From assembly GCA_021848765.1 (NCBI GenBank), contig JAJZTU010000018.1, forward strand, positions 1 through 21,531: DNA of 21,531 nt. The letters run 5' to 3'. The position numbers and the translations under genes were made by a program. This document shows, piece after piece, positions 8,206 to 15,184 of this stretch (position 1 is the stretch's first letter; each line of letters begins with the position of its first letter). The DNA comes from Bacillota bacterium. GTDB taxonomy: Bacteria > Bacillota > GCA-003054495 > Carboxydocellales > JAJZTU01. The notes under the pieces were generated by a model. The model was not told the origin of the DNA. It made no database searches and was given only the letters and a program-made list of their open reading frames with translations.

Positions 8206-9411
8206 TTGTACTGCGTAATCAAGACATCTTTTCGAACGTCTAAAACGGACCTTGACCGGTTGTTCGCCTGTAATCGTGAATCCGCCAGGGTATGGAACGA
8301 TTGCCTGAGTCACGCCAAAGAGCACCACAAACAAACAGGTAAGTGGATTGGCAAAATGGACTTACAGACTTTGACCAAAGGCCAGTACCACCTGCATAGC
8401 CAGAGTATCCAATCGATACAAGAACGCTATCTGGAAGCAAGGAAAAATGCCTGGAAGGCGAAGCAGGCGGGGTATGAGCATATCCGTTACCCGTATAAGA
8501 CGAAACGCCATTACCCCACGCGCTGGAAGAAAGACGGCTTTGCCATCCACCCTGATGGAAAAATTCAACTCTCCATGGGGATACATCAGGGAAAACGGGA
8601 AAAGCCGGTCATTGTGCATGCCTCTCATATCCCGCAAGGGAAAGTTAAGGAGATTGAGCTTATCTGGGACGGTCAGCTGATGCTGGCAATCAGCTATGAA
8701 GATGGGATAAGCCCCACGGCAAATTCTCATACGGGCATAGCTGCCATCGACATGGGCGAGATTCACGGTATTGCTGCAGTTGCAGACACCGGACAAGCCC
8801 TGATTGTCACATCGAGGAAGTTGCGGAGCATAAAACGCCTGCGGAACAAGAAACATGCCAAGCTGCGCAAGAAGCAATCCCGCTGCAAAAAGAGCAGCCG
8901 CCGGTGGAAAAAGTTACAGCGGGCGATAAATAAGATTAGCAGCAAGACGGACAGGCAGCAACAGGATATTCTTCAAAAAATGAGTCGTAAATTTGCAGCC
9001 TGGGCAGATGAGCAGCAGGTAAAAACTGTGGTTGTCGGCGATGTGGAAGGTGTACAGCGGAATACGTCCAAACGTAAGAAAGACAATCCAAAGAAGAAGC
9101 GGCGCACACGCCGGCAGAACCAACGCTTGAGCCAGTGGCCGTTTGGCCTGCTGATCATGATGCTTTCGTACAAATTAGCGGCCTTGGGAATAGAGCTAAC
9201 TAAAATAGACGAGAGCTATACCACGCAGACATGCCCTGTCTGTGGCCGGAAGAAAAAAGTAGCCGGTAGAACATACAAGTGCTTTTGTGGATACTCAATG
9301 CACCGGGACATCCACGGAGCAAGGAATATCCTGGCCAAACACAAGTATGGAGAAATCCGTGCCTTGGCTTGGGAGATCGATAAGATCACGTATCTACGGC
9401 CTACCGGTTGA
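8206..9411 (+). CDS. tnpB: RNA-guided nuclease TnpB (IS605 OrfB family), non-canonical RuvC-II
   Basis: This is a 401-residue TnpB, an ancestor-type relative of Cas12 that uses an RNA from the element's right end to cut DNA next to a TAM. It begins at TTG 8206, seven bases after AGGTGGTG. The RuvC-I aspartate is D182 in AAIDMGEIHG. A Lys/Arg-rich helical bridge region spans about 203-245. The zinc-finger cysteines are 343, 346, 359 and 361 (CPVC and CFC, with the second knuckle shortened to CxC). The RuvC-III aspartate is D368 in MHRDIHGARN. At the RuvC-II strand the usual glutamate position reads VVVGDVEG, with glycine at 278. E281 or E336 (KIDESYTTQTC) could take its place. No TnpA partner is present. 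The family assignment is firm; nuclease activity is an inference. Confidence 0.93.
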   Translation: MYCVIKTSFRTSKTDLDRLFACNRESARVWNDCLSHAKEHHKQTGKWIGKMDLQTLTKGQYHLHSQSIQSIQERYLEARKNAWKAKQAGYEHIRYPYKTKRHYPTRWKKDGFAIHPDGKIQLSMGIHQGKREKPVIVHASHIPQGKVKEIELIWDGQLMLAISYEDGISPTANSHTGIAAIDMGEIHGIAAVADTGQALIVTSRKLRSIKRLRNKKHAKLRKKQSRCKKSSRRWKKLQRAINKISSKTDRQQQDILQKMSRKFAAWADEQQVKTVVVGDVEGVQRNTSKRKKDNPKKKRRTRRQNQRLSQWPFGLLIMMLSYKLAALGIELTKIDESYTTQTCPVCGRKKKVAGRTYKCFCGYSMHRDIHGARNILAKHKYGEIRALAWEIDKITYLRPTG

Positions 9412-9624
9412 GGTGGAAAGTAGTAGATGCCTGGAACCAAGGCCACCGGAGAAGCAGAACTCCGGTGTTGTCGGGAGCGTCAACAAGTTGGCGGGCATGT
9501 CTGGTGCATGAGGAGGCTCAAACGAGTATCCGACCTGGCCAGTTCGGCGATATGTTTCTTGAAGCTCCCGCCTCTTAGCTTATGCGTAGGCGGGAGAGGT
9601 TCACAAATTAGCGTAAGCCAGACT
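9400..9624 (+). ncRNA. Probable TnpB omega RNA (reRNA) with guide from the right flank
   Basis: The 190 bp after tnpB hold no gene but are structured. A perfect 8-bp hairpin, CACCGGAG/CTCCGGTG, lies at 9444-9467, and the right-end hairpin at 9565-9596 closes the element. In known TnpB systems the RNA overlaps the end of tnpB, runs to the element end and takes its guide from the flank. Here the guide would begin at 9605 (AAATTAGCGTAAGCC...). The start at 9400 is a rough guess. The assignment rests on position, structure and family knowledge. Confidence 0.55.
9565..9596 (+). repeat. Right-end hairpin of the IS605-type element
   Basis: CTCCCGCCT (9565-9573) pairs perfectly with AGGCGGGAG (9588-9596) around a 14-base loop and is followed by AGGTTCAC or a close variant. 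This is a right end I recognise from many Firmicute IS1341-like elements. Confidence 0.75.
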
Positions 9625-9632
9625 GAGTTTAA
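9610..9632 (+). repeat. Third copy of the 23-bp imperfect repeat
   Basis: AGCGTAAGCCAGACTGAGTT... begins here. It shares its first ten bases exactly with the copy at 8031-8040 on the other side of the TnpB element. See the entry at 8008. Confidence 0.45.
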
Positions 9633-9691
9633 TAGTGTCAGGCTATAGTTAAAGAGGAGGCAAGTTTTTTCTAATGCAGAGAGGAGTAGTT

Positions 9692-10534
9692 ATGGAAACC
9701 ATGATTCAAGAGGACAAGGTTCAGGAAGTCGCCGGTCGGGCCAAGGCTATGCGCAAGCATATTGTGCAGATGATAACCGGAGCTAAATCAGGGCACCCGG
9801 GCGGGTCGCTTTCGGCGGCAGAGATTGTGGCTACTTTGTATTTCCATGAAATGAAGCTAAATCCTCAGCAGCCGGACTGGCCGGAGCGGGACCGGTTCGT
9901 GCTGTGTAAAGGCCATGCGGCGCCGGTGTTGTATGCGGCACTGGCTGAGAAGGGTTTCTTTCCTGTCGAGGAGATAATGACTCTGCGCAAGATTAACAGC
10001 AGGCTCCAGGGCCACCCGGACATGAAGAAGCTACCGGGAGTGGAGATGTCCACAGGCTCCTTGGGCCAGGGGCTTTCCGCTGCCAATGGTATGGCCCTGG
10101 CAGGTAAACTGGATAAGCGGGATTTTCGGGTCTATGCTTTATTAGGGGATGGCGAAATCCAGGAAGGACAGGTCTGGGAGGCGGCCATGCTGGCTGCCCA
10201 CTATAAACTGGACAATCTGGTAGGTTTTCTGGACCATAATGGGCTGCAGATTGACGGGCCGATTACAGAGGTTATGTCACCGGAGCCGGTTGCGGATAAA
10301 TGGCGGGCTTTTGGCTGGAATGTGGTTGTGGTGAATGGTCACGATATCCGGGCAATTGCCGGGGCTTTGGCCGGGGCCAGGGAAGTGAAGGGCCAACCTA
10401 CCATGATTATTGCGGAAACCGTCAAGGGTAAAGGGGTTTCCTTTATGGAAAACCAGGCCGGCTGGCATGGCAATGCCCCTAAACCGGAGCAGCTTGCCCA
10501 GTGCCTGGAGGATATTGACCGCTGCAAAATTTAA
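9692..10534 (+). CDS. tktN: Transketolase, N-terminal (TPP-binding) subunit
   Basis: This is the first half of a split transketolase, which moves two-carbon ketol units between sugar phosphates in the non-oxidative pentose phosphate pathway. It has 280 residues from ATG 9692. Motifs seen are SGHPGGSLSAAEI at 33-45, KGHAAP at 73-78, and the thiamine diphosphate/Mg site that starts GDGEIQEGQ at 152 and ends at N183 (GDG-X28-N). ATG 9692 has GAGGAG (9681-9686) five bases upstream. ATG 9674 is an alternative that could use GAGGAGG at 9655-9661 with 12 bases of spacing. The C-terminal subunit gene follows after 27 bp, so the two are made together and must associate to form the active site. The 5' flank is the edge of the TnpB element, so the promoter may have been altered by that insertion. 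I see no clear one. Confidence 0.93.
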   Translation: METMIQEDKVQEVAGRAKAMRKHIVQMITGAKSGHPGGSLSAAEIVATLYFHEMKLNPQQPDWPERDRFVLCKGHAAPVLYAALAEKGFFPVEEIMTLRKINSRLQGHPDMKKLPGVEMSTGSLGQGLSAANGMALAGKLDKRDFRVYALLGDGEIQEGQVWEAAMLAAHYKLDNLVGFLDHNGLQIDGPITEVMSPEPVADKWRAFGWNVVVVNGHDIRAIAGALAGAREVKGQPTMIIAETVKGKGVSFMENQAGWHGNAPKPEQLAQCLEDIDRCKI

Positions 10535-10561
10535 GCTAAGGGTATAACCAAGGAGGACTAT

Positions 10562-11497
10562 ATGAGTAAAATTGCTACCAGGGATGCATACGGAAAAGCC
10601 CTGAAGAAACTAGGGGCTGAAAATAAGGATATTGTAGTTTTGGATGCCGACCTTTCCAAGTCTACCAAGACTTCGGACTTTGCAGCCGAGTTTCCTGACC
10701 GCTTCTTTAATATTGGGATTGCAGAAGCCAACATGATGGGCACTGCTGCGGGGCTTGCTGCGGCCGGGAAGATTCCCTTTGCCAGTACTTTTGCCATGTT
10801 CGCTACCGGCAGGGCTTTTGAGCAGATTCGCAATTCTATTGCCTATACCAAACTGAACGTAAAGATAGCTGCCACTCACGCAGGGCTTACCGTAGGGGAG
10901 GACGGAGCTTCCCACCAGGCTATTGAAGATATTTCCCTAATGCGCAGCGTGCCCAATATGACTGTCCTGGTCCCGGCTGACGGTCCGGAGACTGAGGCCT
11001 GTGTGCGTGCTGCTGTCGACTTTAAGGGGCCTGTGTATATCCGCCTGGGACGGCCCGGGGTCCCGGTATTGAATGGCGAAGGATATAAGCTTACTATAGG
11101 TAAAGCTGTAACTATGCGGGACGGCAAGGATGTGACGGTGATTGCCACCGGCATTATGGTAAGCATGGCCCTGGAGGCCGCCGAAACCCTCTCCGGAGAA
11201 GGCATCTCCGTCCGGGTCATTAACATGCACACCATCAAGCCTATTGATGCTGAGGCCATTGTGACAGCAGCAAGGGAAACCGGGGCAATTGTGACCGCTG
11301 AAGAGCACAACATCATCGGCGGCCTGGGCAGCGCTGTGGCTGAGGTGGTTGTGGAAAATTGCCCTGTCCCCGTGGAGCGGGTAGGGGTAAAGGATACTTT
11401 CGGGGAATCCGGTACACCCGACGATCTCCTGCAGAAGTACGGCCTGACCGCCGGGGAAATCGCAGCCGCAGTAAAGAAGGTGCTGGGCAGGAAATAA
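10562..11497 (+). CDS. tktC: Transketolase, C-terminal (pyrimidine-binding) subunit
   Basis: This is the second half of the split transketolase, 311 residues, starting at ATG 10562 after a strong AAGGAGGA site (10550-10557). It carries the pyrimidine-binding domain: VLDADLSKSTKT near 27-37, and FNIGIAEANMMGTAAGLAA at 49-67, whose glutamate E55 activates the thiamine diphosphate cofactor. Next come THAGLTVGEDGASHQ at 105-119 and the C-terminal transketolase domain from about residue 190. The combined length with the first subunit (591) is shorter than one-piece transketolases (about 660), as usual for split versions. The operon ends at a terminator about 100 bp downstream. Confidence 0.94.
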   Translation: MSKIATRDAYGKALKKLGAENKDIVVLDADLSKSTKTSDFAAEFPDRFFNIGIAEANMMGTAAGLAAAGKIPFASTFAMFATGRAFEQIRNSIAYTKLNVKIAATHAGLTVGEDGASHQAIEDISLMRSVPNMTVLVPADGPETEACVRAAVDFKGPVYIRLGRPGVPVLNGEGYKLTIGKAVTMRDGKDVTVIATGIMVSMALEAAETLSGEGISVRVINMHTIKPIDAEAIVTAARETGAIVTAEEHNIIGGLGSAVAEVVVENCPVPVERVGVKDTFGESGTPDDLLQKYGLTAGEIAAAVKKVLGRK

Positions 11498-11594
11498 GCG
11501 GGGTCCGGGCGTGAAAATACACGCTACCGGGAAGAAACCGGTCAGGTAGCTTTCGACAAGGTTTTAACCCGGTAACGATATGGTTTACGGAAAC
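11498..11594 (+). other. Structured tktC 3' untranslated region
   Basis: There is no gene here. A hairpin lies just after the stop: CCGGGCGTG (11505-11513) pairs with CACGC, a TA bulge, then CCGG (11520-11530) around AAAATA. Further short G/C-rich complementary pieces (ACCGGT, AACCCGGT) occur up to 11572. No riboswitch class is recognised and the function is unknown. Confidence 0.3.
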
Positions 11595-11637
11595 AAGTCT
11601 CTTTTCCTTTAGGTGGAAAAGGGACTTTATTTTTTAG
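11595..11637 (+). terminator. Rho-independent terminator of the transketolase operon
   Basis: AAGTCTCTTTTCC (11595-11607) pairs with GGAAAAGGGACTT (11615-11627): 13 pairs, one wobble, loop TTTAGGT. It is followed by TATTTTTT. Confidence 0.9.
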
Positions 11638-11701
11638 GAAGGCTGTTAACTCTTATAAGGCTTGATTCTACAAAGAAGGCCTTTGAATGCTAATAAGATT
11701 A

Positions 11702-11930
11702 TACCAGGTCGGATGCCTGCCCCGGTGAAGGCGCTCATGGCTCCGGACCTGGTAGCTCTTGGTGAAGGTGTGCAATGGAATTGACCTTGCCGCCCTTATG
11801 ACGGCGGCAACCCCGCTGGGGGCACGGACGCCCCATCAGCGGGGTTGGTCAATTCCATTAGCACACCGAGCTTTAGAGCTACCGGGTCCGGAGCTAAGAG
11901 CGCCTCACCGGGGCAGGTATCCGACCGGTA
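11702..11930. repeat. 229-nt near-perfect foldback with a three-way junction
   Basis: The two halves of this segment are reverse complements. In order, the left arms pair as TACC with GGTA, and GGTCGGATGCCTGCCCCGG and the next three bases with 11905-11926. GGCGCTC (11730) pairs with GAGCGCC (11898), and GCTCCGGACCTGGTAGCTCT (11740-11759) with 11875-11894. GGTGTGC (11767) pairs with GCACACC (11861), and ATGGAATTGACC (11775) with GGTCAATTCCAT (11847). The stem of about 73 pairs has single-base bulges, a 3x3 and a 7x7 internal loop and two wobbles. It opens into two hairpins: TTGCCGCC/GGCGGCAA (11787-11810), and CCCCGCTG/CAGCGGGG (11811-11844) topped by GGGGC/GCCCC. It has no T tract, codes for nothing convincing, and sits between convergent genes. 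It could be a MITE-like element or a structured RNA; the strand is unknown. Confidence 0.85.
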
Positions 11931-11956
11931 GACAAGGCATTAGGCCAACACAAAGG

Positions 11957-11988
11957 CTTACACACAGACTTACACAAAGACTTACACA
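11957..11988. repeat. Three 12-bp tandem repeats at the murI 3' end
   Basis: CTTACACACAGA (11957-11968), CTTACACAAAGA (11969-11980) and CTTACACAGTGC (11981-11992) share CTTACACA. On the minus strand each contains TGTGTAAG, so the murI stop codon TAA (11984-11982) is followed by two further in-frame TAA codons at 12-base steps. Confidence 0.7.
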
Positions 11989-12791
11989 GTGCTAAAAAGC
12001 GCGGTATGCAGCAGCCTTTTACACAACGGAATAACTTTGCTTTCACACCCTGAAGTATAAAACCGGATATTGGCATCTCCCGGAACCTGCTGCTCTGACC
12101 CGGTCAGCAGCAGCCCTTCCCTGGCTAAGGTCCTTTCCAGATGCTTCACCGTACCACAGTTTCCGTCAATAACTTCCACAACCGGCCCCACCAGCCGGGT
12201 CACTTCGTCTCTGACGAAGATATAGTGGGTACACCCCAGCACTACGGAGGAGAGGCTCTTTACATCCGCATCAGCGAAAAGGGTACGGAGATACTTCTCA
12301 ATTTCCTCTCCTGAGGTATGCCCGTTTTCGATTAGTTCGACCAGGCCGGGACAGGGGAGGGGGATGATTTCGGCCTGTTCCCCGAAGCGGTGGAGGAGCA
12401 GGTTAAACTTGTGCTGGTTTAAGGTCAGGGGTGTGGCCATTACCACTATTTTTCCCTCATTGCCAAGTTCTACGGCCGGTTTTACGGCCGGTTCCATACC
12501 GATTACGGGAATGCTTAGCTTTTCCCTGATGTGATTGATGGCAACACTGGTTGCGGTATTGCAAGCCACCACCAGGGCTTTGATGCCCTGGTTACAGAGA
12601 AAGTCCACAGCGTTCAGGGAAAGTTCCCTTACCTCTTCCAGTGAGCGCACACCATATGGTGCGTATTTAGAATCGGCGAAATAGATGTATTTTTCATTGG
12701 GGAGAGCTCTGAGCATTTTTGCCAGGACGCTGATCCCACCTACGCCTGAGTCAAAGACTCCGATCGGTAGTTCAATGTGGGGCTTTTCCAT
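11982..12791 (-). CDS. murI: Glutamate racemase
   Basis: This cofactor-independent enzyme converts L- to D-glutamate for peptidoglycan precursors. It has 269 residues. The two catalytic cysteines are C77 in VVACNTATS and C187 in LGCTHY. The N-terminal signature GVFDSGVGGISVL (11-23) with the proton-handling aspartate and the substrate loop FADSKYAPYG (38-47) are intact. The frame opens with a GTG at 12800, but ATG 12791 is preferred because AAGAGGTG (12806-12799) lies seven bases upstream of it and overlaps the GTG. The gene is on the minus strand, convergent with tktC and followed by the long foldback. The second minus-strand gene lies 135 bp upstream. Confidence 0.95.
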   Translation of the reverse strand: MEKPHIELPIGVFDSGVGGISVLAKMLRALPNEKYIYFADSKYAPYGVRSLEEVRELSLNAVDFLCNQGIKALVVACNTATSVAINHIREKLSIPVIGMEPAVKPAVELGNEGKIVVMATPLTLNQHKFNLLLHRFGEQAEIIPLPCPGLVELIENGHTSGEEIEKYLRTLFADADVKSLSSVVLGCTHYIFVRDEVTRLVGPVVEVIDGNCGTVKHLERTLAREGLLLTGSEQQVPGDANIRFYTSGCESKVIPLCKRLLHTALFSTV

Positions 12792-12926
12792 GGGCTTCAC
12801 CTCTTATTGGGATGGATTTTTCGATAGGCATAGCACTTGTCCTTAGTACATTTTATAGACAAACAGTTATAACTATTCTTCTATGTCCAATGGTTCCGCT
12901 GTAAAAACTTATGAACAACCGTGTTG

Positions 12927-13340
12927 CTAGATTGCTCTAAATGGCCTGCGATAGCAGGGATTGGTCCTGGTGATCAGATAATCGTCAATAGGGCCGCCAA
13001 TTACGGGTTTAAAGTCAACAGGGCCCAGGGGAGTTTCCAGTTGGCTTACTAAACCGGTCAATTCTCCGGCGATAGCATCCAGGCCTGCTTTGGGGTCCCC
13101 GTCAAACTGAATGCCAATGAGGATGTGCGGTGGCTCCCCGTCGGCGGGGATTTGGATTTGGGCCAGATAGGCCGCTCTAATGACTACGATATTCTCAAAG
13201 TACTTTTGCAGTAACCCCACCAGTTCGTCAGGGTAGTTGGCAGGCTGCCCGATAAGCATTTTGGTACCTGCGGAGGTGTTGATTTCTTCTATGTCCTGCC
13301 GTGGTTTTGAGCTACCAAAGAGTTTGGTGAATAATCCCAT
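12927..13340 (-). CDS. Small protein with SseB C-terminal-like domain
   Basis: This is a 137-residue soluble protein that starts MGLFTKLFGSSK. The body (about 25-137) shows a pattern I associate with the SseB C-terminal domain. A segment resembling GQPANYPDELVGLLQKYF comes first, then a strand ending in RAAYLAQIQIP. Next is HILIGIQFDGDPKAGLDAIAGELTGLV and a closing PVDFKPVIGG...NPCYRRP. SseB proteins are linked to serine sensitivity in E. coli and their biochemical role is poorly known. ATG 13340 is supported by GGGAGG (13356-13351) ten bases upstream. It lies upstream of murI on the same strand with a 135-bp gap, so it may or may not be co-transcribed. The family call is from memory of the motif pattern and is moderate. 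Confidence 0.6.
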   Translation of the reverse strand: MGLFTKLFGSSKPRQDIEEINTSAGTKMLIGQPANYPDELVGLLQKYFENIVVIRAAYLAQIQIPADGEPPHILIGIQFDGDPKAGLDAIAGELTGLVSQLETPLGPVDFKPVIGGPIDDYLITRTNPCYRRPFRAI

Positions 13341-13562
13341 GATAATAATTCCTCCCGAGTTGATTATTCCACATTACCAGTTTAACCGTAATCGTGGTAT
13401 TGTAACTTATTTTCCCGAAATAGCCACTCTAGATTGTTCGACGCGGTCAGCGAATTTCCTCCCCCCCAATTATTACCGAAGGATTTTTGCAAAAAATGCA
13501 CGGGGCGAGAGGAATTTTGCACAATACTGTCGAATTCCATATACGGATTGGAGGGGTAATTT

Positions 13563-14249
13563 TTGATTGCCATGTTTAACGTTTCCAAAACCTACGACAA
13601 CGGGGTTAAGGCGCTGATAGATGTTAATGTACAGATCAAAAAAGGAGAATTTGTCTTTCTGGTCGGTCCCAGTGGGGCGGGAAAATCCACGTTTACCAAG
13701 CTGCTGTTTCGTGAGGAAACTCCCAGCCGGGGCCATATCATGGTTAACGGCGTGAATCTTGTGCGTATGAAAAATAAAGAAGTGCCCTATCTCCGGCGGA
13801 AAATCGGGGTGGTCTTTCAGGACTTCAGGCTGCTCTCCACTAAGACGGTTTATGAAAATGTAGCCTTTGCCCTGCAGATTGCTGAGACCTCCAACCGGGA
13901 AATCAAGAAGATAGTGCCTGCCGCTTTGGAGATGGTGGGGCTGTCCCAGCGGGCTGATGATTTGCCGTCATCCTTGTCCGGGGGTGAGCAGCAGCGGGTA
14001 GGGCTGGCCCGGGCTATCGTGAACAAGCCGATGATGATTATTGCCGATGAGCCCACCGGAAACTTAGACCCTGATACTTCCTGGGAAATTATGAAGCTCC
14101 TTGATGATATCAACAAAATGGGGACAACCGTAGTTATGGCAACCCATGCGAAAGACATTGTAGATGCCATGCAGAAACGGGTTATCGCCATGGAAAACGG
14201 CAAGGTTGTCCGGGATGAACAGAAAGGAGCATATGGGTATGAAAATTAA
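13563..14249 (+). CDS. ftsE: Cell division ATP-binding protein FtsE
   Basis: This is the ABC ATPase of the FtsEX complex, which sits at the inner face of the membrane and controls septal peptidoglycan hydrolysis without transporting a substrate. It has 228 residues, the normal length. Walker A GPSGAGKS is at 35-42, the Q-loop at VVFQDFRLL (83-91), the signature LSGGEQQR at 138-145, Walker B MMIIADEP at 157-164, and the switch histidine H195. TTG 13563 has GGAGGGG at 13550-13556 six bases upstream; ATG 13572 is a weaker alternative. The gene overlaps ftsX, so the two are translationally coupled. I found no convincing promoter in the 220 bp before it. Confidence 0.96.
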   Translation: MIAMFNVSKTYDNGVKALIDVNVQIKKGEFVFLVGPSGAGKSTFTKLLFREETPSRGHIMVNGVNLVRMKNKEVPYLRRKIGVVFQDFRLLSTKTVYENVAFALQIAETSNREIKKIVPAALEMVGLSQRADDLPSSLSGGEQQRVGLARAIVNKPMMIIADEPTGNLDPDTSWEIMKLLDDINKMGTTVVMATHAKDIVDAMQKRVIAMENGKVVRDEQKGAYGYEN

Positions 14250-15126
14250 TACCATCGGCTACTTCTTCCGGGAAGCCTTTGCTTCCCTGCGTCGCAATGG
14301 CTGGATGGCGCTGGCTTCCGCTTCTACGGCCGCGGTAGCCTTGATGATTTTGGGGGCATCCCTGCTGGTGGTGCTGAATACCGACTACTTTGCCGCCACT
14401 GTGGAGTCGGAAGTGGAAATTGCGGTTTTTCTTAATGACAAGGTAGATGCCCAGCGGGCTTTTGATATCGGAGAAGAGATTAAGCGGGTCCCCGGAGTGC
14501 GGGAGGCCAGGTTCGTGTCCAAAGATGATGCCCTGGCTGAGCTGAAGAAGAACTTTGAGCAGAAGCGGGGAGTGCTGGATACTTTGGGGGAGAACAATCC
14601 CCTGCCGGATAAGTACCGGGTTAAAGTGGACAAACCTGAGCAGGTGAGGCCTGCGGCAGATAAATTTGGGACCATTGAGGGAGTTGCCAAGGTTAAATAC
14701 GGACAGGGTGTGGTGGAGAAGCTTTTCGCTATCACCAAGTGGGTGCGGATTACAGGGCTGGTGGTCATGGGCCTGTTGGCTTTAGCGGCCATATTCCTGA
14801 TTTCAACTACCATCCGGCTGACCGTTTTTGCCCGGCGGCGGGAGATCAATATCATGAAGTACCTGGGGGCTACCGACTGGTTTATCCGCTGGCCCTTTAT
14901 CCTGGAGGGGATCATCCTGGGGCTGCTGGGCTCCTTGGTAGCTGTACTGGTTCTGTACTTTGCTTACGATAATCTCAATCAGGCTTTGCTGCAATCCTTT
15001 CCCTTTGTCCCCATGCAAAGGGACATGAGCATCATTCTGAAGGTCTATGAGCTGATTATTGGCATTGGGGTGGGCTTGGGAGCTATTGGCAGCATGATTT
15101 CGGTACGCAGGTTTCTTAAGGTCTAG
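14239..15126 (+). CDS. ftsX: Cell division protein FtsX
   Basis: This is the membrane subunit of FtsEX. It has 295 residues. An N-terminal membrane segment (about 23-47) is followed by an extracellular domain (about 50-165) that in this family binds a murein hydrolase or its activator. Three C-terminal membrane segments (about 170-195, 218-243, 268-290) form the FtsX permease fold. The conserved REINIMKYLGATDWFIRWPFILEG loop (201-224) contacts FtsE. ATG 14239 is chosen because AAAGGAG (14223-14229) is nine bases upstream. ATG 14233 is only three bases from it. Either way the start lies inside the end of ftsE. The M23 peptidase gene follows after 58 bp. Confidence 0.94.
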   Translation: MKINTIGYFFREAFASLRRNGWMALASASTAAVALMILGASLLVVLNTDYFAATVESEVEIAVFLNDKVDAQRAFDIGEEIKRVPGVREARFVSKDDALAELKKNFEQKRGVLDTLGENNPLPDKYRVKVDKPEQVRPAADKFGTIEGVAKVKYGQGVVEKLFAITKWVRITGLVVMGLLALAAIFLISTTIRLTVFARRREINIMKYLGATDWFIRWPFILEGIILGLLGSLVAVLVLYFAYDNLNQALLQSFPFVPMQRDMSIILKVYELIIGIGVGLGAIGSMISVRRFLKV

Positions 15127-15184
15127 GACGTGTGAGAGTGAGCCAAGAGCATGCTTAAGGGTGATGGCAGGAGGGATTGGAACC

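Larger units (their letters stand above)
8049..9604 (+). mobile_element. IS200/IS605-type element carrying only tnpB (IS1341-like)
   Basis: A single TnpB gene is framed by subterminal hairpins of the type used by HUH-transposase elements. The left hairpin (8065-8088) lies 16 bases inside the inferred tip, directly after TTTAT (8044-8048). The right hairpin (9565-9596) is followed by GGTTCAC, with the end inferred after TTCAC (9600-9604). There are no terminal inverted repeats or target duplications, as expected for the family. No TnpA transposase is present, so movement would need a Y1 transposase supplied from elsewhere. The ends are inferred from the hairpins and from the restored repeat phase in the flanks. 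Confidence 0.72.

Noticed and set aside
8031..9619. AGCGTAAGCC on both sides of the TnpB element as a target-site duplication
   Set aside because: IS200/IS605 elements do not duplicate their target, and the copies do not abut the element ends. They fit an older 23-bp tandem repeat.
9427..9648. Small open frame after tnpB
   Set aside because: It overlaps the structured right end of the element and shows no protein-like pattern. The omega RNA explains the region better.
11759..11995. Open frame of 78 codons across the foldback
   Set aside because: It follows both arms of the inverted repeat, has an Arg/Pro/Thr-rich shadow composition and no ribosome site.
13517..13545. TTGCAC - 17 bp - TATACG as the ftsE promoter
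   Set aside because: The transcript would start inside the ribosome site at 13550-13556, leaving no usable leader.
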